64,000 nt of DNA, taken from assembly GCA_937873655.1 (NCBI GenBank), contig CALMYQ010000201.1, positions 1-64,000 on the forward strand. The letters are read 5' to 3'. Position numbers and translations under genes: made by a program. Positions 31,316 through 38,937 of this stretch are shown piece after piece. The notes under the pieces are model-generated. The model saw nothing but the letters and a program-made list of their open reading frames with translations, did no database searches and had not been told where the DNA came from. This DNA is from an uncultured Lewinella sp. (lineage in GTDB: Bacteria; Bacteroidota; Bacteroidia; Chitinophagales; Saprospiraceae). How positions within the stretch are numbered: the first letter of the stretch is position 1; each line of letters begins with the position of its first letter.

Positions 31316-33111
31316 TACTTGCATTGATCTTTGCCCGGCGGCACAAGAAAAAGGTAAGCGCCGTCCAGCAGCCGGAGATCTTCATGACATTCGCCGTTGC
31401 GGGTATACCAGTTCACTTTATAGGCGATCGGTTGCTTTTCGTCGAAATACAAGGCTAAAGCGGCCGTATTGACCGGATCTTCCTGCCGCAGGGTGACCAT
31501 TTTCTGGAATCGCGCCTTCCCGCCGAGGATCACAAAAAAGCTGACGGTTGCCGATCGGACGCCTTCATCCTTGAAGTAGGCCCGGTCCGCATCGATCTCT
31601 ATGATCCTTTTGGAAAAAGGCGGCGTCAGGGAAACCGCCGGCTGGGTGGAGGCCTGCCAGTTTTCCCGGCCTTCCGGGTAACAGAGCGTGGTATCCATAC
31701 CCTTCAGGCTCCAGTTGACGCGGTATTCGTAGTCCAGCCAATCCGCGCTGGTAATGCCCAACCGGGGATAGAAGATGGTTTTGATGCCGAGTCCCGATTC
31801 AACATCCTTCCGGTTGAAGATCAGGTCGCTGGTGACGTCAGCGTGCCCGCCGCCGGCATAGGGTTTGCGGAAACTCACCGACACGAAATTGATGATGTCG
31901 CCGAAGCCTTCCGTATAGTCGGCGTCCAGTTGAAAAAAGACTTCCCGCTTCTGAAAATCGGGGTCGTCCAGGTTGACGATCCGGAAATAGCGGCCTTCTT
32001 CCTTGTCGATGTCATACAGCCCGCGCAGGTTGCCGGCTGAAAAGACCGGCACCTTGATCGTGGTGGATTTGCTGAGGTTCATATAGAATTTGTAGCTGCG
32101 GATATCCTTGCGCTGCTTGAGGATGTACTGATTGTCGGGGATATAGGCCTGACTTCCGGACCCCACAAAAAAACCGGGCAGTCCGCCCAGTTTGTAACGG
32201 CCCTTGATCTCGCCGTCTGCGGGTTTTTCCTGGTCCGGCACTTTGGCCCAGCCGGTTTTGGAGTCGAACATCAGGCTGACCAGCTGGTTGGTGATGATGT
32301 CCATGATCTTCTGCAGATCCTCGGTATTGATGCCCAGCCCGGCCGAGCGGTCGAGCACGTCGATCTTGATCGTCTGGGTCTGCACCAGGCTGTCGATGAT
32401 CTTCCGGGTCTGATTGCGCGAAAAGCCGCCCTGCACGTTCTGCAGTTCGCTGAAATGCTCGTACAGCACGTCCATATCCGCTTCCACCACGGCGTTGTAA
32501 CCCTTTACCGCGGCCTCGAAAAAGCCTTCAATGGCAACGGAAACGTCGGACGTGCCGCTCTGAAAGGATTCCCACAACAAAGTGGCGCCTTGCTGGCTGA
32601 GGTTGGCGGAAATCGCGGCCCGGGAGCCCGGCAGAAACGGCGCATGGCCTGAGGTGATCACATTGGTCGTGAAAGGATGTTCGCCATTGGTATTGCCCAG
32701 CACGGAGGAAATGATCCGGAAGCTGGCGATCCCCTTTTCGCCGTCCTTGAGGGCTTCCTGCATGGGTACCGGGCCTCTGATTTTGGCGCCGGATACTTTT
32801 TTGGCCAGTTGGGTTTCCAGGTCGGCGATCTCTTGCGGGGTGAGGGCAAATTCCACCAGGGCGTGGAAGATCCCCCCGTTGCTTTCCATCCCTTGCTGGC
32901 CAACGTATTTCAGGAACAGGACCTCCAGGGAGCCGTCGGGCCTGCTTGCCAGTTTCGGGTAGCGCGGCAAGTAGTAGTAATCCAGCGGCGCCTGGCTGTC
33001 CTGGAAAAGTTGAATGCCGTTGATGATCAGGTTGCCCTCGTCATATTTGACAATAGCGCGGCAGGGCATACTAACGGCCATTAGTATGGGCAGAATCCAA
33101 ATGGTTTTCAT
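31315..33111 (-). CDS. Island paralog, first gene of the secreted island
   Basis: A 598-residue secreted paralog using ATG 33111, which gives a signal peptide (MKTIWILPILMAVSMPCRA); an ATG at 33165 would add 18 non-hydrophobic residues. It has DYYYLPRYPKLAS, VLFLKYVG, GGIFHALVEF, the GATLLWESFQSGTSDVSV block, a LVSLMFDS helix end, the NLDDPDFQKREV signature, and a C-terminal module ending AYLFLVPP. It is the most 5' gene of the island, 122 bases from ribA. I see no TAnnTTTG box in that spacer, so the island's promoter is unidentified. Confidence 0.7.
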   Translation of the reverse strand: MKTIWILPILMAVSMPCRAIVKYDEGNLIINGIQLFQDSQAPLDYYYLPRYPKLASRPDGSLEVLFLKYVGQQGMESNGGIFHALVEFALTPQEIADLETQLAKKVSGAKIRGPVPMQEALKDGEKGIASFRIISSVLGNTNGEHPFTTNVITSGHAPFLPGSRAAISANLSQQGATLLWESFQSGTSDVSVAIEGFFEAAVKGYNAVVEADMDVLYEHFSELQNVQGGFSRNQTRKIIDSLVQTQTIKIDVLDRSAGLGINTEDLQKIMDIITNQLVSLMFDSKTGWAKVPDQEKPADGEIKGRYKLGGLPGFFVGSGSQAYIPDNQYILKQRKDIRSYKFYMNLSKSTTIKVPVFSAGNLRGLYDIDKEEGRYFRIVNLDDPDFQKREVFFQLDADYTEGFGDIINFVSVSFRKPYAGGGHADVTSDLIFNRKDVESGLGIKTIFYPRLGITSADWLDYEYRVNWSLKGMDTTLCYPEGRENWQASTQPAVSLTPPFSKRIIEIDADRAYFKDEGVRSATVSFFVILGGKARFQKMVTLRQEDPVNTAALALYFDEKQPIAYKVNWYTRNGECHEDLRLLDGAYLFLVPPGKDQCK

Positions 33112-33233
33112 TGGGTAATTGCTTAAAAACGCTGCCAAGTTATCCCGGCACGGGATGACCTGCAAGGTTCATTTAGCCATTAACCTGTTTGAATGAGTAA
33201 ACGTTACGAAGTGGGGAGAATTTTTTTTGAATC

Positions 33234-33839
33234 TCACTTCACATTCAGCATATGCCCCATCTCCCGCTGCTTCGTCCGCAGGTAGTCAATGTTGGCATCG
33301 CCGGGTTCGATGATCAGCGGAATGCGGCTGAGGACCTTCACATCGCTTTCTTCAAAGGCCTGTACCTTGTCCGGGTTGTTGGTGAGCAGGTGGATCTGTT
33401 TGACGCCGAGCTCCCGGAGCATTTCAACGGCGATATCGTAGTGGCGGGCGTCGATAGCCTGCCCAAGGTGGATGTTGGCTTCAATGGTATTCAGGCCCAT
33501 ATCCTGCAATTCGTAGGCCTTGAGCTTGTTGATCAGGCCGATGCCGCGCCCTTCCTGACGAAGATAAAGCAGAATACCGCTGTTGGAGGAAATCAGCGAC
33601 AGGGATTTGGAGAGCTGCTCGCCGCAGTCGCAGCGCCTGGAGCCGAACAGGTCGCCCGTGATGCATTCGGAATGTATGCGGACCAACGCTGGTTGCTCCG
33701 GATCATACCCCTTGCTGACCAGCGCGAGGTGTGGCATCCAGTCATCAGCGCTGGGCGCGAAGGCAATCATTTGAAAATCGCCCCAGGATGTAGGAATCGG
33801 CGCTTCCGCCTGACGGATTATCCCGTTTTGGTCGGTCAT
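33234..33839 (-). CDS. ribA: GTP cyclohydrolase II
   Basis: This 201-residue enzyme opens the imidazole ring of GTP, the first committed step of riboflavin synthesis in the cytoplasm. It is a stand-alone RibA, not a RibBA fusion, and has the usual length. C59, C70 and C72 (in SEC and RRCDCG) are the zinc ligands, and LRQEGRGIGL is the conserved GTP-binding motif. No other rib gene is nearby, so the pathway genes are scattered. A TACTTTTG box 53 bases upstream of the start may be its promoter. Confidence 0.96.
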   Translation of the reverse strand: MTDQNGIIRQAEAPIPTSWGDFQMIAFAPSADDWMPHLALVSKGYDPEQPALVRIHSECITGDLFGSRRCDCGEQLSKSLSLISSNSGILLYLRQEGRGIGLINKLKAYELQDMGLNTIEANIHLGQAIDARHYDIAVEMLRELGVKQIHLLTNNPDKVQAFEESDVKVLSRIPLIIEPGDANIDYLRTKQREMGHMLNVK

Positions 33840-33891
33840 GAAACCGCAATTTTATTCACAGATATAAATCTCATCAAGTCCAATAAAGTTG

Positions 33892-33899
33892 CAAAAGTA
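33892..33899 (-). promoter_or_regulatory. Candidate -7 box for ribA
   Basis: The minus strand reads TACTTTTG, matching TAnnTTTG, 53 bases upstream of the ribA start. No -33 TTG is seen at the expected distance, so this is weak. Confidence 0.35.
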
Positions 33900-34350
33900 C
33901 GGTTTGATTTCCGCCTTTTGGCCATTTATTTGCGGTTTGACCCCCGCCGCGCAGTTTCCTCCTGGTCGATTCAGAATCCTGACTTTTACAAAAAACGGAT
34001 TTTTATTTTGCAAACATTGATTTCCGCCCCACTTTTCGGAATTTTTTTCCTCCAAAAGCAGCGTTTCACCGCCCTCAATCGATTTACTATTGAAATAGTT
34101 CGCCCTGATTCAATCCAGGGCTTTCAGTGGTTAGCCATCTGCCTTTTTAAAAGGAACTGCCGGACGACTTTTACCGCCAATGCTGCGGCAACAGGAACTG
34201 ACAACTGTCCGCTGACAACTGACCACTGATTTTACTTACGGCTTCACATTAAACTTACGGCTCCACACGGCGCTTACAGGCATTCTGTATGCCTTTAGGC
34301 CCAAATGCTGCTTAAAACATTTTCACAACCTAAGGAGAAAAAGGAAACCG

Positions 34351-34389
34351 CAAGGCTCGCGCCTTGCCGGGCAAACAAACGTTTGTTTG
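34351..34389 (+). repeat. Two hairpins in the susC leader
   Basis: CAAGGC (34351-34356) pairs with GCCTTG (34361-34366), and CAAACAAAC/GTTTGTTTG forms a perfect 18-bp palindrome at 34372-34389. The susC start lies 33 bases further on. They may be leader RNA structures or a protein-binding site. Confidence 0.6.
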
Positions 34390-34421
34390 GAAATCATTTA
34401 TTCATTAAAACCTGGACTATT

Positions 34422-37418
34422 ATGAAGAAGGTTTTTCTCATGCTTCTGCTGGCATTTGCCGGCATGAGCGCTCTGACAGCCCAGCGCACCATCACCGGTA
34501 TGATTACCGACGACAAAGGTGAAGCGCTGATCGGAGCTACCATTCTGGTCGAAGGGACCACTACCGGGACTGTCACCGATCTGGATGGCAAATTCTCTTT
34601 ACAGGTGCCGGAAGGTAACAACACCCTCCTGATCACCTACACCGGTTTCGCTTCCCAGGAAATCGCCCTCGGAGCGCAAACCAGTCTCGACATCGTCCTG
34701 AAAACCGATGTGATCGGCCTGGAAGATGTCATCGTTGTAGGCTACGCGCCCCAGCGAAGAAAGGACATTACCGGTTCCGTCTCTTCAGTCTCCGGTAGTG
34801 CAATTGCCGACGTACCGGCCCTGGGCGTTCAAACAGCGCTCAACGGCCGCACCTCCGGCGTACAGGTCGTCTCCAATTCCGGCACGCCCGGCGGCGGTAT
34901 CGACGTAAGGGTGCGCGGCAGTACCTCCCTCAACGCCAGCAACCAGCCGCTCTACGTGATCGACGGCGTACCGGTCATCTCCGGCAACCCCTCACAGCTG
35001 GCCGTCGGCAACGGCAACCTGAATTCCCTGGCCGACATCAACCCCGCCGACATCGAGTCGATCGAGGTGCTGAAAGATGCCTCCACCGCCGCTATTTACG
35101 GATCGCGCGGCGCCAACGGCGTTGTCCTCATTACCACCAAAAAAGGTAAAGCCGGCAAAAGCTCCGTCGGCTTCAACGCCCAGTACGGCTTCCAGGAAGC
35201 CTGGAAAAAAGTCGACGTCCTGGGCGCCGACTACTACTACGATACCCTGCTGAACGAAATGGCCATGAACCGCTACGGTGTCGGCATCGCTGCACTGGGT
35301 ATCCCCAAGGACGAAGGCGACACCAACTGGCAGGATGAGATCTTCCGCCAGGGCGCCCTCCAGGACTATAACCTGACCTTTGAAGGCGGCGACCTGAAGA
35401 CCAAATTCTTCGCCTCCCTTACCTACAGCGACCAGGAGGGGATCGTCAAAAAATCGGGCCTTACCCGTTATTCCGGCCGCCTTAACCTGGATCATAGCCT
35501 GTCCGACCGCATTTCCGTCGGTTCCAACATGAGCTTCACCAAGACGGAGATCCAGCGCCTCCAGAACGATAACAATATCTACGGCGCGGTTTCCTCTTCC
35601 ATCCTGCTGCCGCCCGATATCCCGGTCATGCGAGATGATGGTTCCTGGGGCTCCAACTACGGCCTGGAAAACCCGGTTGCCGCAGTGACCGACTACAACA
35701 ACAACGTACAGTCCAACCGATTCATCGGCAACCTCTACGCCAAATACAACTTCTCGAACGCCCTGTCATTCAAAGCTTCTCTCGGAGCGGACATCCTTTC
35801 GTTCCGCGAGGATGAATTCATCCCCTCGACGCTGGTCCAGGGTTCGGGTTCCAACGGCATCGGCAATACCGCCGAACAGATCACCACCCGCTGGATCACA
35901 GAATACACCCTGACCTACCAGAAACGCTTCGGGCAAAGCAGCCTGACCGCACTGGCAGGGACCGGCTTTCAGGAAGATCGCGGCCGCACCTCGTCCCTTT
36001 CCGCCACCGGTTTCCCTCCGGGCATTTCCACTCTGGGCGGCGGCGCCGTGAAAACCAACGCTACCACAGGTTTCAATGTCAACGGGCTGCAATCCTTCTT
36101 CGGAAACTTCAACTACAGCTATGCCGACCGGTATATACTGGGTGTGACGTTCAGGGCCGACGGCTCTTCCCGCTTTGCCGAAAACAACAAGTTCGGCTAC
36201 TTCCCGGGCGTTTCCGCAGCCTGGCGGATCTCCGGCGAGGATTTTATGGCCGGCTCCCAGTTTTTCAACGACCTCAAACTCCGGGTCAGCTACGGTGTGA
36301 CCGGCAACCAGAATATCGGCGATTTTTCCTCGCTTGAGCTGTTCACGGTTACGCATTATGCCGACGAACCCGGCATCGGTTACAACCAATTGGGCAATCC
36401 CAACCTGAAATGGGAAACCACCAGCCAGTTGAACGCCGGCCTGGACTTCACCATCGCCAAGTCCAGGCTCTCCGGCAGCATCGATTATTACATCAAGAAG
36501 ACCAACGACCTGCTGTTCAACAGGCCCATCCCGACAACTTCCGGTTTCACCACTTACCTGGAAAACATCGGGAATATGGAGAACAAGGGTGTAGAACTGT
36601 CGCTGACCAGCTTTAATTTCAACCGGCCTAATTTCTCCTGGTCGACAACGCTGAACCTGTCGCACAACGTCAATACCGTTACCAAACTGTACAACGGCCA
36701 ACCGATCGACGCCGGTTTTGCCACGCGCATTGCAGAAGGCGAAGCGATCGGCTCCTTCTACGGCTGGGTCGTGGAAGGCATCTTCCAGAACCAGCAGGAA
36801 GTGGAAGACCACGCCTTCCAGACCTCCGGTACGGCGCCCGGCGATATCAAGTTCAAGGACGTGAACGGCGACGGCACCATCAACTCAGATGACCGCGCAT
36901 TCATCGGCTCTGCACAGCCCGATTTTCAGGGTGGCCTGACCAACGTGTTCCAGTTCAAAGGCTTCGAACTTTCCGCCTTCCTCCAGTTCTCTTACGGCAA
37001 CCAGATCTTCAACAACAACACCGTATTTGCGGAAGGCATGAACAGCGTATTTAACCAGACTGCCAGGGTATTCGACCGCTGGCGTCAGGAAGGCGATCAG
37101 ACCGATATTCCGCGCGCCGTTTGGGGCGACCCCAACAACAACCGCCGGGTTTCCGAACGTTTTGTCGAAGACGGCTCTTATTTGCGCCTTAAATCAGCTA
37201 CCGTAGCCTACAATTTCCCTACCGATGTGATCAGCGCGATCGGCTTGTCCAAATTGCGGATTTACGTCGCCGGCCAGAACCTCCTGACCTGGACGGACTA
37301 CAGCTGGTTCGACCCGGAAGTGAATACGTTTGACGGCAGTAATGTTTCATTGGCAACGGACTTCCTGACCTATCCGCAGGCGCGTTCCATCGTGTTCGGC
37401 CTGAACGTGTCCTTCTGA
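34422..37418 (+). CDS. SusC/RagA-family TonB-dependent outer-membrane receptor
   Basis: A 998-residue TonB-dependent transporter. I start at ATG 34422 (MKKVFLMLLLAFAGMSALTAQ, a signal peptide); the frame runs open to 34305 without features. Order of domains: carboxypeptidase-D regulatory-like domain (about 22-95), the SusC plug with VVGYAPQRRKDITGSVS and the LNGRTSGVQVVSNSGTPGGG segment, then a large beta-barrel ending VFGLNVSF. It transports nutrients, usually glycans or peptides, across the outer membrane with the lipoprotein lid encoded next. No glycoside hydrolase or regulator is adjacent, so the substrate cannot be guessed. It and susD end in a common terminator. Confidence 0.95.
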   Translation: MKKVFLMLLLAFAGMSALTAQRTITGMITDDKGEALIGATILVEGTTTGTVTDLDGKFSLQVPEGNNTLLITYTGFASQEIALGAQTSLDIVLKTDVIGLEDVIVVGYAPQRRKDITGSVSSVSGSAIADVPALGVQTALNGRTSGVQVVSNSGTPGGGIDVRVRGSTSLNASNQPLYVIDGVPVISGNPSQLAVGNGNLNSLADINPADIESIEVLKDASTAAIYGSRGANGVVLITTKKGKAGKSSVGFNAQYGFQEAWKKVDVLGADYYYDTLLNEMAMNRYGVGIAALGIPKDEGDTNWQDEIFRQGALQDYNLTFEGGDLKTKFFASLTYSDQEGIVKKSGLTRYSGRLNLDHSLSDRISVGSNMSFTKTEIQRLQNDNNIYGAVSSSILLPPDIPVMRDDGSWGSNYGLENPVAAVTDYNNNVQSNRFIGNLYAKYNFSNALSFKASLGADILSFREDEFIPSTLVQGSGSNGIGNTAEQITTRWITEYTLTYQKRFGQSSLTALAGTGFQEDRGRTSSLSATGFPPGISTLGGGAVKTNATTGFNVNGLQSFFGNFNYSYADRYILGVTFRADGSSRFAENNKFGYFPGVSAAWRISGEDFMAGSQFFNDLKLRVSYGVTGNQNIGDFSSLELFTVTHYADEPGIGYNQLGNPNLKWETTSQLNAGLDFTIAKSRLSGSIDYYIKKTNDLLFNRPIPTTSGFTTYLENIGNMENKGVELSLTSFNFNRPNFSWSTTLNLSHNVNTVTKLYNGQPIDAGFATRIAEGEAIGSFYGWVVEGIFQNQQEVEDHAFQTSGTAPGDIKFKDVNGDGTINSDDRAFIGSAQPDFQGGLTNVFQFKGFELSAFLQFSYGNQIFNNNTVFAEGMNSVFNQTARVFDRWRQEGDQTDIPRAVWGDPNNNRRVSERFVEDGSYLRLKSATVAYNFPTDVISAIGLSKLRIYVAGQNLLTWTDYSWFDPEVNTFDGSNVSLATDFLTYPQARSIVFGLNVSF

Positions 37419-37461
37419 GGGAGTCCGAAATCCAATTTTCTTAAAACCGAAATTTATTGAA

Positions 37462-38799
37462 ATGAAAAAAATAAATGCTCTTATAGGACTGCTGGTGTTC
37501 TTCCTGGCATTCCAGTCCTGCAGCAAGTTGGAATACAGCCCCAAAGACCAGGTATTTGCCCAGGGCGCCCTGAAGGATTATGCATCCGCCAACGCCGCTG
37601 TCGCCGGGCTGTACGATGAAATGCAGGACGCCACACTGGCTTTCGACGGTTACCTTTCCATCTGGCAATATTTCTCGGATGAATGCGACTGGACAGGTAC
37701 TTTCCCCACACGGGCTGAATTTGACCGCAAGGACGTTTTCCCTTCGAATTCCACCATGGAAGGCGTCTTTTCCGCTTTCTACGACATCATCAACTACGCC
37801 AACTATCTGCTGGAAGAGTTGCCCAACATCAGCAGCGCAGACTTTACGGCTGATGATCTCAACAAATTCTCGGGAGAGGCTCGCCTCATCCGCGGATTCG
37901 CCTACCTGCACCTCGTGCTGGGTTGGGGAGACGTTCCCATTGTGCTGAAGGCAACCCGCCCCGACGCGGTCGGCGATGATCTTTTTGTCAGCAAATCGCC
38001 CGCGTCTGAAGTTTGGTCCCTCGTTGTTTCCGACCTCGAATTCGCAGAGAAAAATATCGGTGGCAATCCCGCTTACCGGGCTTCCGCCAACGCTGCGACC
38101 GCCCTCCTTTCCCGGGTTTATCTCTACCAGGGCGAATGGCAACTCGCTTATGACAAAGCCGACGCCATCATCCAGAGCGGCGCCTATAGCCTGGTACCCG
38201 AATATCAGAACGTGTTCAAGGAAGAAACGAGCGAGAACATCTGGATCCTGAAATTCAACAAGGATGACCAGAACAGCAACGCCTTCTATTATTTCCCCGC
38301 TGCTCTCGGCGGACGGCGGTCCATCAGCCCGTCACCCCAGCTGATCGCAGCCTATGAAGACGGTGATGAGCGCAAGGACGCTTCTGTCGCCAAGTCCGGC
38401 ACCCAGAATTACGGCATCAAATACCTGGATATTTCCACGGGTACCGACCCCCTGTATTTCATCCGTTATGCGGAGGTCCTCCTCAACGCGGCGGAAGCTG
38501 CGGCCGAACTGGGCATGTTCGATGAGGCCAATACCTATTACAACATGGTCCGCAACCGCGCAGGCCTTGCGGACAAAACGCTGGACGCCTCCAATTATGT
38601 CGACCTGCTGCTGCAGGAACGGTTCGTAGAACTGGCCATGGAAGGCTTCCACAGGCTGGTAGACCTCCGCCGTCGCGGCAAAGCGATGGAAGTTCTCGAA
38701 CCGGAAGGCTACGATCCCTGCGACGCCGTATGGCCGTTACCGCAACGGGATATTGACCGGAATCCGAACCTGGAGCAAAGCGATTGCTGCACCTGCTGA
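37462..38799 (+). CDS. SusD/RagB-family nutrient-binding lipoprotein
   Basis: A 445-residue surface lipoprotein with lipobox AFQSC (Cys20). It has the SusD architecture: an N-terminal helical repeat with FSAFYDIINYANYLLEELP, the RLIRGFAYLHLVLGWGDVP segment (the TPR-like core), and the C-terminal RxxGL-like RNRAGLADKTLDASN block leading into QERFVELAMEGFHRLVDLRRRG. It caps the SusC pore and binds the substrate. It follows susC after a 43-base gap and precedes a strong terminator. Confidence 0.95.
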   Translation: MKKINALIGLLVFFLAFQSCSKLEYSPKDQVFAQGALKDYASANAAVAGLYDEMQDATLAFDGYLSIWQYFSDECDWTGTFPTRAEFDRKDVFPSNSTMEGVFSAFYDIINYANYLLEELPNISSADFTADDLNKFSGEARLIRGFAYLHLVLGWGDVPIVLKATRPDAVGDDLFVSKSPASEVWSLVVSDLEFAEKNIGGNPAYRASANAATALLSRVYLYQGEWQLAYDKADAIIQSGAYSLVPEYQNVFKEETSENIWILKFNKDDQNSNAFYYFPAALGGRRSISPSPQLIAAYEDGDERKDASVAKSGTQNYGIKYLDISTGTDPLYFIRYAEVLLNAAEAAAELGMFDEANTYYNMVRNRAGLADKTLDASNYVDLLLQERFVELAMEGFHRLVDLRRRGKAMEVLEPEGYDPCDAVWPLPQRDIDRNPNLEQSDCCTC

Positions 38800-38846
38800 T
38801 CCGGTCAGTTGATTTGGAATTTAATGTGAAGCAATAAAATTGGACG

Positions 38847-38880
38847 GGCCGCAGCGCTGAATTGAGCTGCGGCCTTTTTA
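38847..38880 (+). terminator. Intrinsic terminator of susC-susD
   Basis: GGCCGCAGC (38847-38855) pairs perfectly with GCTGCGGCC (38866-38874) around a 10-base loop, followed by TTTTTA. It lies 47 bases after the susD stop. Confidence 0.92.
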
Positions 38881-38937
38881 TTTAGTTCCAATCCGGATGC
38901 CTCCCCGAACCGGCATTTCAGTACAACTCTTGCCGCT

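Larger units (their letters stand above)
33840..34421. other. Divergent intergenic region between ribA and susC
   Basis: About 580 bases without a convincing gene. It holds a ribA promoter candidate at 33892-33899, GAACTGACAACTGTCCGCTG-type words around 34196-34230, two ACTTACGGCT(T/C)CACA copies at 34234-34247 and 34253-34266, and two hairpins at 34351-34389. A 67-codon minus-strand frame at 33852-34055 has no supporting feature. No TAnnTTTG box for susC was found. Confidence 0.6.

Noticed and set aside
5465..33111. Known defence or toxin-antitoxin system based on the caspase-like gene
   Set aside because: The caspase protein has a lipobox and its neighbours are exported; no nucleotide-sensing, NTPase or nuclease partner typical of defence systems is present.
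7200..33111. Type IX C-terminal sorting domains on the island proteins
   Set aside because: The C-termini read as beta modules or tails without the conserved short CTD pattern that I could recognise.
33852..34055. Small gene of 67 codons
   Set aside because: No domain, no ribosome site or promoter of its own, and it covers the probable ribA promoter.
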